In this document: piece by piece, positions 47,383 to 59,183 of the stretch
Layout of the letters: each line of letters starts with the position of its first letter
How positions within the stretch are numbered: the stretch's first letter is position 1
Assembly (NCBI GenBank): GCA_030248215.1
Contig: JASANG010002839.1
Span: 1 to 64,000, forward strand
Reading direction: 5' to 3'
Length of the DNA: 64,000 bases
Source of the DNA: Enoplolaimus lenunculus
Taxonomy: Eukaryota > Nematoda > Enoplea > Enoplida > Thoracostomopsidae
The notes under the pieces: generated by a model
Told to the model about the DNA's origin: nothing
What the model saw: only the letters and a program-made list of their open reading frames with translations
Databases searched by the model: none
Position numbers and translations under genes: made by a program

Positions 47383-50300
47383 ATGCGGCCCGAAATGTTA
47401 GAAGTCCGCGGCGAAACGGTAAACATTGACGCTGAAACGGCGAAATGTCCACAGTTTGACAAAGTGAATTTTGTCAATTTAATGACCGATGTTGACGTTG
47501 ACAATCAAACTCGAGCCAAAAATCCAAAGGTCACCGAAGGACTCGCACTGGTTCGCTCGGCTTGGGCCGCAAAACGAGCATTGACTCAAGAAGAACTTGC
47601 CGTTGTGTACGAACGCATTGCAACCGACATCAAAGATAAAGTTAATTTGAACGAAGTGGCGTTGAATCGGCTGTTGAATTTGTTGACAGATGCTGGCGTT
47701 ATGACGTGAGTTGTCTACGCTGTGAAATTTAGTTATTTAATTATTAATCTTTTCTTTTACATGAATATTTACTATTACGTATTGGAAACTCATTTTGAAC
47801 CAGGATTCTAATTATAGCCTCATGTGTGGAACGCTTTCATCATCGCCACTCAGGTATAGGAGGTTGACGCTGGAGCCTGAGGGGGCTCTCACGGCTTGTG
47901 AAGATTTGGCATGAAGATTTTGCACTGCGCAGTGTGGATACTCGGATAATTGTTTACACATTACGTATTGTAATTTACCTATACAGATTGTATTAAGTTG
48001 CTGGAGTCTAATCTATGTGAGAAAGTCCACACTGCGGATGTTCTCAACTGAACTGTAAGCAAGCACCCATCGCCAGTTGTTGATAGGTCTTGTAACTTTT
48101 GAACCAGCGAACGAAATTTGATTAATTAAAACATGCGTTCTTTATTTGAAATCTAGGCCCATGTAAAAATCAGGGGCGGAACATTTCTCTGTGGGACTAG
48201 AGAAATGAAAGTATTAAGCTTTAGACTGATTTTTAGCTTGGCTTAGGCTTAGACTTAGGTTTAGCAATATGCTTGTAATACTGTTCCGCCCCTTGTCTTT
48301 ACATTGGCCGACATCTTTTACAACCGTGGGAAATTTTTTATTTGCAGACTCAATAATTCTGTGTAGAAACCTCGGTAATAGGTGCTATAGTCATTTGAGA
48401 ATATACGGTCCCTGGTTCCACTTTACGCCCTAGTCTATGAAGATTACAGGGCAACATGTGTTGTATTTTTGGCAAATCTCGCCTTGTCTATGAAGATTAT
48501 AGGATAAAATGTTTTGTATTTTTGGCAATTCCCACTTTATTCGTTTGGATGGGCGGGTGTAAGCTTACGTTGAAGAAAATAGGTGTTATTTTGTATATTT
48601 TAATTTAAATTAATTCTGCTATAATATTAATTATTTCAATGTTTCATATAAATACACCGTGTTGCGTGGTGTCCTCTGTCATTTGGTCATAGACGGAGGG
48701 GTTATAGAATAATTTAATAAAACTTAACCACAACGCTGTTGTAGCAACTGGAGTGACAGAATTTTGTAGACCAGAAGACAAAAAGACATTTGGCGAAACG
48801 GCCGTTAAACTGCAGGACGCTGGGGTATCTGATCAATTAGCGGATAAAGACGGACGAACAATAAACATCGGCCATGTTATGATGATGATGGAACCGGAAA
48901 TGCAAATCGACAGTGGACGTATTGCAACGCGACGCAAAATTGCAGCTGAAAAAATGCCAGCCGGTGTTGCAGCTGTGCCGGCTAAGGCGGCGGTTGTTTC
49001 CATGAAACGCTCCGAGCGATCTGAAGCGGCCAGTGGATTTTTTGGGGTAATCAAATGATATAAGGCTTTCGGCCCATGTATAGAACAGGGCCGGAAGAGT
49101 AGTATAAGCATATTCCTAAGCCTAAGCAATCAAATGATATAAGGCTTTCGGTCCATGTATAGAACAAGGCCGGAAGAGTAGTATAAGCATATTCCTAAGC
49201 CTAAGCCTGAACCTAAGCAAAAAATTAGTCTAAAGCTTAAACTGACTCTATTATAGCCACTCCGGAAAACGATCCGGCCTTGTTCTATACATAAGCCAGG
49301 CATTCCTTCCATACGCTTTTGAATAACCGTAAGCACATAGTAACCTCATGCTCGCTACGTTCACTTGCAAAAGCCTTTGCCTGGCATCATACCTTCTCGA
49401 AACTGTTGACCTTACAGGACTCTGCTTACCGCCGCCCCCCAAACCTGGGCGCAGCATCAGAAAACTAAATCGGTTTGATATTCAAAATAACGTTTTTGAG
49501 ATGTTTTAATTCAAAAGAATGCGTCTAATTTCTTGCTGGCTTCGCTTGCAAAATTTTTTAGTTTAATGCCCGTGTAGCAGATGCTCTCAGATCCATTCAA
49601 CATATTGTTTACTACAGTGTCAACATGGATCTACGTTAATCTAAAAACATATAATTTAGCTGTTGGAAAAATGCGAACAACTCTGCACGTGATCCTAGAG
49701 TTTCATATAAGAATAGTAAAATCTCTGGCCATTCTCAGACTTTCGATCCTACAGTCCATAACTTCCGCTGAAAATGTCATCATGTAAATTCTGCTGAGTT
49801 GATTAATCAACTCTGAAAGAGAATTAGTTATTTCTGGTTATTTCTGAGTTAATAACAGTAAACATGTACTCACTCTGGGTTAATTTAATTCCGTGTGAGT
49901 TGATTAATTGACTCAGAATGAGTTTATTCAATTCAGAATTCTGAGTTCTGAAAGTCCTAATTCAGAGCTCAGCCTTCTGAGTGGATTCAACTCATTCTGA
50001 ATTAAATCCAACTCCCTATAAAGAATAGTGAGTAAAACTTGTGAGTCAGACGCCAAACGCAATTGTAGCGCTGAATCTTTATATAAAAATTTAGCTTAGA
50101 TCCCGGTTTGGGGGATCTTGGTCTGGGGTCCCCAATCTTCTTGGAACGACAATTTAAAACTAAAGCTTATGCTCGTTGGACTAGATTTTTCCGGACTACA
50201 CAAACTGAGTCAAAATTCGACTCCGCCAGAGTCAATTTGACTCACCATTTTTTGCAATGCAGTTTTTAGGTTGCACCTGAAGATCGTGATCTGGCTGCTG

Positions 50301-53300
50301 GCAATACGGCAGCTGTTTGGCGTGACCATCGTTTTACCTCAGAAATGATTCGTTGCATGGCTTCGGGCGCCGACAGACGAGATGAAATGCATCATGGACT
50401 TATCGCGACGTCTGGGGACGTAGAACATCCGGCTGCTGCCCAACTAATGGCCGAGTTGGCTCAATCCATTATAGCGCCTCGGCCGTTTATTGCCAAAGGT
50501 GCTGCAACGCGTGATTTTGAAGAGGTATACGCAGCACCAGAATAGAGCGTAGCTAGGATTTTATTCTAAAAGAGTAGCGAGTGATAACATTTTTGTCCAC
50601 GTTTGCAATAAACCCATTGGACGCATTTTATAGTGATAAAATTTTTGATTCAGCTTCGCAATACACCCATTGGACGCATTTTAGTGATAAAATTTTTTGA
50701 TTCAGCTTCGCAATAAACGCATTGGACGCATTTTAGTGATAAAATTTTTGATTCAGCTTCGCAATAAACCCATTGGACGCATTTTAGTGATAAAATTTTT
50801 GATTCAGCTTCGCAATACACCCATTGGACGCATTTTAGTGATAAAATTTTTGTTCAGCTTCGCAATAAACGCATTGGACGCATTTTAGTGATAAAATTTT
50901 TGTTCAGCTTCGCAATACACCCATTGGACGCATTTTAGTGATAAAATTTTTGATTCAGCTTCGCAATACACCCATTGGACGCATTTTAGTGATAAAATTT
51001 TTGTTCAACTTCGCAATAAACGCATTGGACGCATTTTAGTGATAAAATTTTTGTTCAGCTTCGCAATAAACCCACGCATTTTAGTGATAAAGTTTTTGTT
51101 CAGCTTCGCAATAAACCCATTGGACGCATTTTAGTGATAAAATTTTTATTCAGCTTTGCAATAAACCCATTGGACGCATTTTAGTGATAAAATTTTTGTT
51201 CAGCTTCGCAATAAACCCATTGGACGCATTTTAGTGATAAAATTTTTGTTCAGCTTCGCAATAAACGCATTGGACGCATTTTAGTGATAAAATTTTTGTT
51301 CAACTTCGCAATAAACCCATTGGACGCATTTTAGTGATAAATTTTTGTTCAGCTTGGCAATATACCCATTGGACGCATTTTATACTACTTTATAGATGTA
51401 AGAGTGGATTAAGCTGTGTACGGCACGGGGGAGCGACAGCTTCCATTTTCTAGGGTCCTCTGAAATTTCGAGAAATTCAAAACTTTTATTCCATAGTTCT
51501 GTACGGTCTGTTCATTTTTAGCTTGCCAAACTGTTGTACAGAGTTTAAGTTGTATAGTCGCCGTTGGTCGCTTGTTTCAATATTGACATTGTAGCTGTCC
51601 TTGTTGCTATATGAACACTTTTATTGTACCGCAATGGAAAACTTTTGCTTAGCATTTGGCTTAGTCTTAGTATATAATAAAGCTGGGTTTAGTTATAGGC
51701 TTAAAGGCTGAGACTTGGGCATATGCTATATTATATACTGTTACGCCCTTCAGGTATGCATGTGTCGTTTGTGGGAAACTACAAAAGTGCCGCTGTGTTC
51801 ATACAGTTGAAAATACGACCTCTATGTTTCAGACCGAGAGTCTAAAATCAACTTACGGTCCAGCAACCGATAAGTCGCTTGCATCGCTTCGTAGCTTCGC
51901 CGTCGATACAGCACCACTAGCTTCCGCGCGATCCACGGCAGACTCAGTCCGGACAGCCGTGAGGGAGCCTTCGAGGACCGGTGGGCCTGGATTGGTCCTT
52001 GATACTCCAGCCGAGCGAGACAAATACACACGACTGTTGGCGATAATACAACGCGACCGCAAGTTTATGGATGACCCTGAGAAACGAAAAGCGATTGAAA
52101 TACTTCAACGCGCCGTTCAAACTCAACCTGGATCTGCGCAACAAGCTGGGTTGAATGAACAAGAGCTGGAGCAGGTATGTAATGTTTTGGCATTCACAAG
52201 TTAAGTGGAACGCCTCTGCTGATTGGCTCAGTTAAGTTATGCGCCGTTTACAATAATTTTGTCAACGGTGCCACAAAATATACCATAGCCCAAGGCTATC
52301 ACGAGGTCATTCCTTTTTCCTCGTAATTACAGCTTTTCACCGGTTTTTTGGGTATGGACCAAGGGCACAGCCAAAGTTGGTTTTATATGTCAAACGCTGC
52401 CTTTGGGTTTTTGTACAGGGATTTGTGGACTCGGTTTCTGTTTTCAACGCAAGAACCTTCAGTTCCAAATTTTTATGGAACGATCCTTTTTTCCAAATCC
52501 TTGCTGTATCCATGCTTTGGATCCAATGTTTCGAGGTTCACGCGATCGACAATTTGCGCTCTTGTTCATTATCGTTGTAGGGGGCGGTCGTTGCAGATGT
52601 AAACCCATGTAAACTTCCAGGTATTGAAATTGAAAAATAATGTTTATAAGCAATTGTCGCTATGTCCTAAACTTAAAACATAGCCACAGTTCGTACCTTC
52701 AATTTGGGGGTGCAACCGGAATTCCGGTTCCGGTAGAGGAATCTGGTATTTTTCACCGGAATTTTCCAGTATTTTCGGTATTGAAAAATTTTCTCATTTG
52801 TAAATTTAAGAAAAAATTTCAAATTATTCTAACTTATTTTTTTACAATTGTCTAAGCATGCATTTACAAAATTTTCAATTAGTGCAATATAACAAATTTA
52901 TCATACTTTTTTAGCAGGGTACAACCGGAGGTCTGCGTCCGACTCCGGCAGAAAATCAGCCTCCGGCTCCGGCAGAAAATCAGCCTCCGGCTCCGGTTTA
53001 ATTTTTGCCGGAGTTTTCGGCAATTTTGGTAGTAAAATTTTCTGTTATTTTGCAAATTAGCGCGTTTCGTTTTTCAGTTGTCACAATTTTCAGGACAGAA
53101 TTTCCGAAATTTCGCAGAAATTTAGCGTAAAACCAAACAACTTTATACAACAACCATCATTTTTACTACTTAATTTCGCCTCACTGCGGCTCCGGCTCCG
53201 GCAAGTTTCGTTGACCTCCGGCTTCCGTATTTTTCACATCCCGTTGCACCCTGGTTTCCAGCTACTGCATTTGTTTCAAGATTTTGGCATTCTAAGTGTT

Positions 53301-54929
53301 GTGTTTACATTAAATGCGATAAAATAGCCTTAAAAGTGAATTTTTAGGTCACAGTTATTTTTTGTTTTCCCGTTCCGGCTCAAGTTCATGTATGTTTTAC
53401 CTTTCCGGTTCCTGTATTTTATAATCCCGGTAGCACCCTAATATATACCTATATATACATACGTACATACATACATATATATGTGTATTGTTTAGGTAAT
53501 GAACGCAATCAGCAAAGATATCCAAGTTCCAAAAGGATCCGTCGATCGAGTGCTCGATAATCTGTTCTCAAACGGAACATTAAACCCTGCGGATCGGACT
53601 AAAATTACCGGTGAAATTAATACTGCAATTGGAGGTCGAAAAGGTAACCAGTCACTGTAGAGACCCTAATTTATCCAACTCAAAAGCTTTGATCCAAGTT
53701 ACGTTGAGCTACTATGAGTCAGTGCTAACCAATGCAGCGCCTTGGATTGACATAATTTCAATATGGCTAAATTGGTAGCGATGCTACGGCATATACTACT
53801 GGATGTATTTTAGCAACAATTTTTCGCTTAATATTTAGTTTCATATCCCTAAATAAACGGTAGTTAATCACATTCTCGATATAACCTTAGATTGAGTGCA
53901 ACATAAATATGTGTTTGCAGATACACCAATTTAAACCTGGCACAAGTTGCACCCAAACTGTAAAAAACCTATAGCTGGAAATATTCATTACGTAGAATTA
54001 CACGTAGTATTAAAGTTGCATAATAATTTTAAAGGGGATTCTTGTGCTATCAACTAAATCCTTTCTAAAAACTTCCGCACACAAAACACAAAGGAGAGTT
54101 TGCCCCTTCGAGAACGGTAGACGTGAAATGTTTATATGCATGTCGCATTTTACTGATATATGGCAGCGGATAGAAACTCACTTTATGGGTCATCCACGTT
54201 ATACTGTCTACGCCACTGTAAACAATAGTCCACCCACTTGTTTGCAAGGACTGTTTTTGGGATATCTGGACTTTGCAGAGGGCATACATATTTTGTCTAT
54301 GGCGGTAGTCCTTCGGAGGGGGTAAGCACAATGTGGACACTGTTTGAACGCAGTGTCTGACAATAAGTGTTTCTTCGCACAGACTCTGTATAATCGCTTA
54401 ACAGAGTCCCTTCGAGCTGACTTTATGCAAAAAGCGAATGTCCTGACAGACTCAGGACTTTGCAAAGTGGCATCTATATGTGCTATAGTGTGACAAAGTA
54501 GACGCCGTTCCGATGGACTCTCTGTTGTCAGCCGGGTGTACACATAGTGTGGGTGACTTTTGGATATATAATTTATAAACACTACAGTTAGGAACTTAGG
54601 AACTCGCATGTGGATACAATTTTTTACAGTAGCGTATAAACAGTATAACGTAGATGACCCAAAGTTTCAAGTGGCCATGATTGAAATTTAAGGTTGTTTT
54701 AGAGAAATCTTTCAAAATTTACTAAGAAAAATCAATTCAGTGAGATGATACTGTTTAACTCACCGGGATCGTGTTTTAGCTATAAGCCAAATTACTTGTT
54801 AATCCAACGATTGCAGTTTCAGGAATTCCAATGAAAGAATTTCAAGCACTGATTGGACGATACTCAAAAGCAGCCGCGTCAGCGAAAATTAAAGTTACTC
54901 AATCTATGATTGCGCCCCCTCCTTCTTGA
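47383..54929 (+). CDS. Unrecognised protein with three related repeats (six exons, 483 aa)
   Basis: Exons: 47383-47705, 48770-49046, 50270-50524, 51833-52174, 53496-53643, 54823-54929; phases agree at all five junctions and total 484 codons with TGA. The protein is soluble-looking, Ala-, Arg- and Met-rich, with no signal peptide or membrane helix. Three segments resemble each other: RLLNLLTDAGVMTPEDKK (from residue 96), RLLAIIQRDRKFMDDPEKRK (from 352) and RVLDNLFSNGTLNPADRTK (from 417). The first and third are also preceded by similar helices, EELAVVYERIATDIK and QELEQVMNAISKDIQ. The repeats look like short helix-turn-helix units ending in a Pro-Asp/Glu cap. Between them are an Ala-rich helical part and a Ser/Thr-rich linker (about 286-340). 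No known family was recognised; function unknown. An upstream coding exon joined at 47367 cannot be excluded. Introns are heavily invaded by MITEs and a minisatellite. Confidence 0.78.
47750..48030 (-). mobile_element. Family P element remnant
   Basis: The tRNA-like box region (about 47825-47870, minus strand) and the GGGGGCTCTCACGGCTTGTG segment match the family P copies. The ends are worn. It sits in intron 1 of the three-repeat protein gene. Confidence 0.5.
48157..48309. mobile_element. CTTAGG-rich MITE (family T)
   Basis: Left end GGCCCATGTAAAAATCAGGG, right end TTGTCTTTACATTGGCC. It lies in intron 1 of the three-repeat protein gene. Confidence 0.7.
49071..49295. mobile_element. CTTAGG-rich MITE with duplicated left end
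   Basis: A segment of about 78 bp (AATCAAATGATATAAGGC onward, including the MITE left end GGCCGGAAGAGTAGTATAAG) occurs at 49049-49126 and again at 49127-49204. The outer right end is CGGCCTTGTTCTATACATAAG. The duplicated piece begins right at the donor of exon 2 of the three-repeat protein gene. Confidence 0.7.
49793..50020. mobile_element. Palindromic MITE (family D), worn
   Basis: GAGTTGATTAATCAACTC and related words, with TGTAAATTCTGCTGAG at the left end. It is in intron 2 of the three-repeat protein gene. Confidence 0.55.
50200..50262. mobile_element. Truncated hairpin MITE (family A) abutting an exon
   Basis: Contains ACTACACAAACTGAGTC and the right end GACTCACCATTTTTTGCA. It ends about 7 bp before exon 3 (50270) of the three-repeat protein gene, so its T-rich end is part of the splice acceptor region. 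Confidence 0.7.
50581..51385 (+). repeat. Minisatellite, about 16 copies of a 49-51-bp unit
   Basis: The unit runs GATAAAATTTTTGTTCAGC, TTCGCAATAAACCCATTGG, ACGCATTTTAGT. Variants are ATTCAG for TTCAG and ACACCC or ACGC for AACCC. It starts about 55 bp after exon 3 of the three-repeat protein gene and fills most of intron 3. Confidence 0.93.
52915..53253. mobile_element. hAT-like short element (CAGGGTACAACC ends)
   Basis: Starts CAGGGTACAACCGGAGGTC and ends CATCCCGTTGCACCCTG, with GGCTCCGGC-type words near both ends. It lies in intron 4 of the three-repeat protein gene. A clear 8-bp duplication was not seen. Confidence 0.6.
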
Positions 54930-55015
54930 ATGTACCCCCACTAACCTGTTCAGCATATATGTTGCAGAATTGAATGACTTGGGCCGACATTTTATATGCC
55001 GGGATGTCCTGCAAA

Positions 55016-55380
55016 CAGGGTGTAACCGGATATTTGTTTCCGGTAAAAATCGGAATTTGTTTCGATTCGATTTTTTAGAAATAACGGAAGTTCTGTCATT
55101 TTTAGCGCTAATTAGTCAATTATAGTCATACATGTGGTACATCTGGTAATTTTTGATTATAGAGATGCTGCAATGGTTCGAAATGAAAAAAGTTACGAAA
55201 TTCATACAACAACATTAAGAATTTCAATGCATCCACCATTTTTTCTTTCATATTTTACTAAACTCCGTGAATATTTGCACGTCTCAATTGTGTTGGCAGA
55301 AAAATAAAACATCATTGAAATTTTTATACTTCAATATCTGTTTTCCGTTTCCGTTATTTTTGCTATCCGTTTATACCTTG
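55016..55380 (+). mobile_element. hAT-like short element with near-perfect 8-bp target duplication
   Basis: Begins CAGGGTGTAACCGGATATTTG and ends GTTTATACCTTG. It is flanked by CCTGCAAA (55008-55015) and CCTGCGAA (55381-55388). It lies 86 bp past the stop codon of the three-repeat protein gene and holds an AATAAA at 55303. Confidence 0.75.
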
Positions 55381-58300
55381 CCTGCGAATAAAACCTACTC
55401 GTAAACCTATGCTTTGGCGTAAGGGTAAGCCTGAGTATACGCCGAATCCTAGACAATTTACGTTAACTTTAAGCGTAAATCTAAACATAAGGATAAGATT
55501 TTGTCGGTAGCAGAATCGGAATCGCAATCACATGTTTCAGTCGGAACCGGAATCGGAATTAAGCTTTAGTAATTCTATTAAAAAGTTAAAGGTGTATGAC
55601 TTTTGACTTTTGTTGCAGTATGCCTGTTTCCGTTGCTGTTCACTGTTTCAGCAAATTTCGTTTATATAGCTGACGGAATACACGTAACAACTTGGAATAT
55701 CAACTAAGAAAAACCAACAGAATAATTGCAAATGAACGAAACAAAACGAAACAAGCAAAATCTAAGTTCAATCATCTTAACAACTCATAACCGAAAAATC
55801 AGAATTCCGGCATCGGAACAGCAGTCAACCGGAATCGGAATCGGAAGTCAAATTTTGCCGGAATTTTAGCCGGAATCGGAATTCCGATGGAACCCTGCCA
55901 GGGTGTAACCGGATACCCGTTTCCGGTAAAAAATCGGTATCCGTTTCCGTTATAGAAATATCGGAAATTCGTTTATTTTTACGTTCAAAATTAGTTATAG
56001 ATTACGCAAATTTCTCGCAATTTTCATTATAGATATACTGCAATTGCCCGATATGAAACAAGAGTTACGATATTCATCCATAATCGTAAAAATTTCGGTG
56101 CATCCGCCATATTTTGTTCAAAATTTTAGAAAGCCCGGTGAACATTTACACGTCTCAATTGTGTTGGCAGAAAAATAAAACCTATTTGAAATTTATATAC
56201 ACACTTCAGTATCCGTTTCGGTTTCCGTTATTTTAACTATCAGTTTACTTGCAGCACCTCATAAATAAAAACATAGACGCCACACGTGCCTCAAAATTAT
56301 TTTCTTCGCATGACGTACGGCATCACGCGGCGACGTGCGGCAAGTAAACGCAACTTTAAGCGTATAATCCTAAGCATAAAAAATATGTTTAATTCTTGAC
56401 CTAATGCACAATGATAAAAAATCCAAGCCTAGGTGTAATGTTATCTTAGCGTACATTTATATAGAGCTAGCAACTCTGTTTCAGCTTATGAAACTTGCAT
56501 AATCGACAACAATCAAAGCATTTTGTAAGCTTTTCAACTTTAAAAGATTCGCATATTTATATAGAATATGCAAATCTACACAAATTAAGTTTAAACCTTT
56601 AAAGCTTACTTAAATTTTATAAGTACATTCCTATGTATAACCCTGCATTATCGCTCAAGCTTTTATTGCAAGGTAAAAACCGTTTAATTCAACGGATAGT
56701 TGCTATATATACCAGATATATATCAGTAATGAATGATGGCGCAGGGCTGGTTGAAAATAAATAACAGTCCGTAACCGAACAACAAGGGGGGTACCCTCTG
56801 AAGAGGCCAAATAAATATCAGTTCCCCCTCTTATTCGGATCACTACTAGTGATGGGCATCGGGTTTTTTTTATAACCGGATATTCGGCAGTTCTTGCCGG
56901 ATATTTATCCGGATATCCGTCCCTAATTAGAGTCCGTAAGCGCATAAAGTCCCTAAATCCTAATTAGAGTCCATAAATGTCAATTATTCCTAATTGTAGC
57001 GCATAAATGACTCCAGAACCAAATAAAGGTGAGTTCAAAACTTTGAAGCGTACTTAAGTTTTCAAAGTACGTTCCTAATAAGAACCTTGCATTATGGCTA
57101 AAGCTTTTGATACAAGGCAAATAAACATTCAATTCAAGGGTTAGTTGCAATACCGATTTGTTTCCAGTTTTTTCCACCCCCCTCAGAAAAAAAATGGAAG
57201 AAATGGAAAATACCATTTTTTCCGGTAGTTTTTTCCGGCCAACAACCCTGGCTCCAGCTACTTTGGTGGTGAAACCATGCAAATTATTCCAAAAAATTTA
57301 GACAAAAGCATTTCGAATATCCGGCGGATATCCGGATATATCCGGATATCCGGATACAGGTTTCATTTCGGATACATATCCGGATATTTTTCATATCCGG
57401 ATAATCGGATATCCGGCGCCATCTATAGTCACTACAGCACCGCAGTGGATTTCCGGTTACAGAGACTTTCAGATTCCTAATTTCAAATGCGCTACGCTAA
57501 CACGGTAATTGAAACACATTTTTGACCCCTATTCTCTATTGTAGATTATCATCCCTATTCAATTTCCAATTCAGTTTCCAAAACCTCGCTTCAACTTACT
57601 ATTTGAAGTTAAAAACTGTTTCAATTTCCCACTGCCATGCCTTTGGTTTTCGCAAATGGTAAATTGCAGTTTGAAAAGTCGTGTCCAATACCATATTGGA
57701 ATCAAAAACTGTTTCAATTTCCGTTTTGATTAACCTTTATGTCAATTCCCCGTTTGTAGCGTTTTCCCAAACTCGAGCGGGGAAATAGGCGTCGCTAAAA
57801 TCCACACACATGGAACACAATAAAATGGACGACACATAATTGAGAGAAATGATAAAAAGGCTAGAAGGCACGTGTTCCAGAACGGTGGTAAGCATCTCGC
57901 ACAAAGTTTAACATTTGTGTCTAAATACAAAACGATTTTGCTTTCACCGGTTTGTCTCGTTGAAAAACGTTTTAGTGTTTTGCAACACTATAGCAATTCA
58001 AGCCCGTGTTACACACAAAAAAGTATTTCTGAATTTTTCAGAAACGTATTTTCTGTGGCAAATCTGAAAAGTTTTTCTGATATTTAAGACAATTTTTAAA
58101 AAATAACTGGATAACGTTTATTTTCAGACTTTATTTCAACGCTTTTTTGAAAACTTTTCTGTTATAACAGAAATATTTTTCAAGTGCACCTTGCTAATTA
58201 TATTTCTTAAATGTAAGAAATTATTTCTTAAATATCAGAAATATTATTTTGAGTGTACTTTAAGGGGTGTCCAGGTTTCTTGTTGGTCTATAAAAGAGTA

Positions 58301-58789
58301 GGTTTAGAGTCTAGATTACATTTTTTTGCTCAGGCTTAGGCTTAGGCTTAGGAACTGATTTTTGCAACGCTTAGGCTTAGGCTTAGGAATATGCTTAATC
58401 TACAGTTACGCCAGTTAAAGTAACATTGGCCGCAATTCAAGTGTTTCTCTACTTACAAAAAGCGTTTTGAAAGATGTTGTCTGAAACACGAAAAAGCGTT
58501 TAAAATAGCGGTTTATTTTTGACCAGATTCTTTAATTCAGTAGTGATATGTTTTCAAACTTGCGGACTCAATACAGCGCCTGAGAGCCTGGAATCCGGCG
58601 ACGTCCCAAACTATAAGCTTGCAAAAAAGCGTTAAAGTTTCAGATTTCGATTATCTGATTTTAAAATAAAATAATTAACAGAACAGATAGCAACCTGTGT
58701 TAGAATTTAATAAAATACGTAGACTTTAGATATAAGCCAAAGCAAGGACTAAATGTTCAGTTTTAAAAAGTACGATTTTCACCATGAAG

Positions 58790-59183
58790 GTTACGGTGAA
58801 TGTATAGATAAGGGCCGAAGTGTATAAGGATATTGCTAAACATAAAGCCTAAAGTCTCAGCGTAAAAATAAGCATATTCTTAAGCCGGCCCATGTATAGA
58901 ACGTGGCCGGAACGTTTTCCGGCGGGACTGTAAACAGTGTAAGCTTAAGCTTTAGACTAATTTATTTGCTTAGGCTTTTAGGCTTAGGTTTTCTTAAGCC
59001 GGCCCATGTATAGAACATGGCCGGAACGTTTTCCGGCGGGACTATAAATAGTGTAAGCTTAAGCTTTAGACTAATTTCTTTGCTTAGGCTTAGGCATATG
59101 CTCATTTTTACGCTTAGGGGCTTTAGCTTTAGGCTTAAGAATATGCTTATACTACTGTTCCGGCCGTGTTCTATACGTTGGCC
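58790..59183. mobile_element. Tandem CTTAGG-rich MITE cluster (family T)
   Basis: The segment TTCTTAAGCCGGCCCATG to TTTAGACTAATTT occurs at about 58875-58965 and again at about 58991-59080 with few changes. The outer right end is GGCCGTGTTCTATACGTTGG. This is duplication of a MITE end next to itself. Confidence 0.65.

Noticed and set aside
49046-49063. Stop codon reading of exon 2 through GTAATCAAATGA in the three-repeat gene
   Set aside because: The GTAATC donor removes this stop, and the next exon continues in phase 0 with consistent frames to the end.
50630-50888. Protein with periodic LIQLRNKPIGRILVIKF units
   Set aside because: It arises only where minisatellite units are 51 bp long; neighbouring units of 49-50 bp break the frame, and it is within an intron.
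50600-51390. CRISPR-like array
   Set aside because: Units are uniform 49-51-bp tandem copies without variable spacers, in the intron of an animal-type gene.
52377-52612. Three overlapping open frames in intron 4 of the three-repeat gene
   Set aside because: They overlap in three frames, are Phe/Cys-rich and lack splice or start context. Looks like decayed repeat or plain intron.
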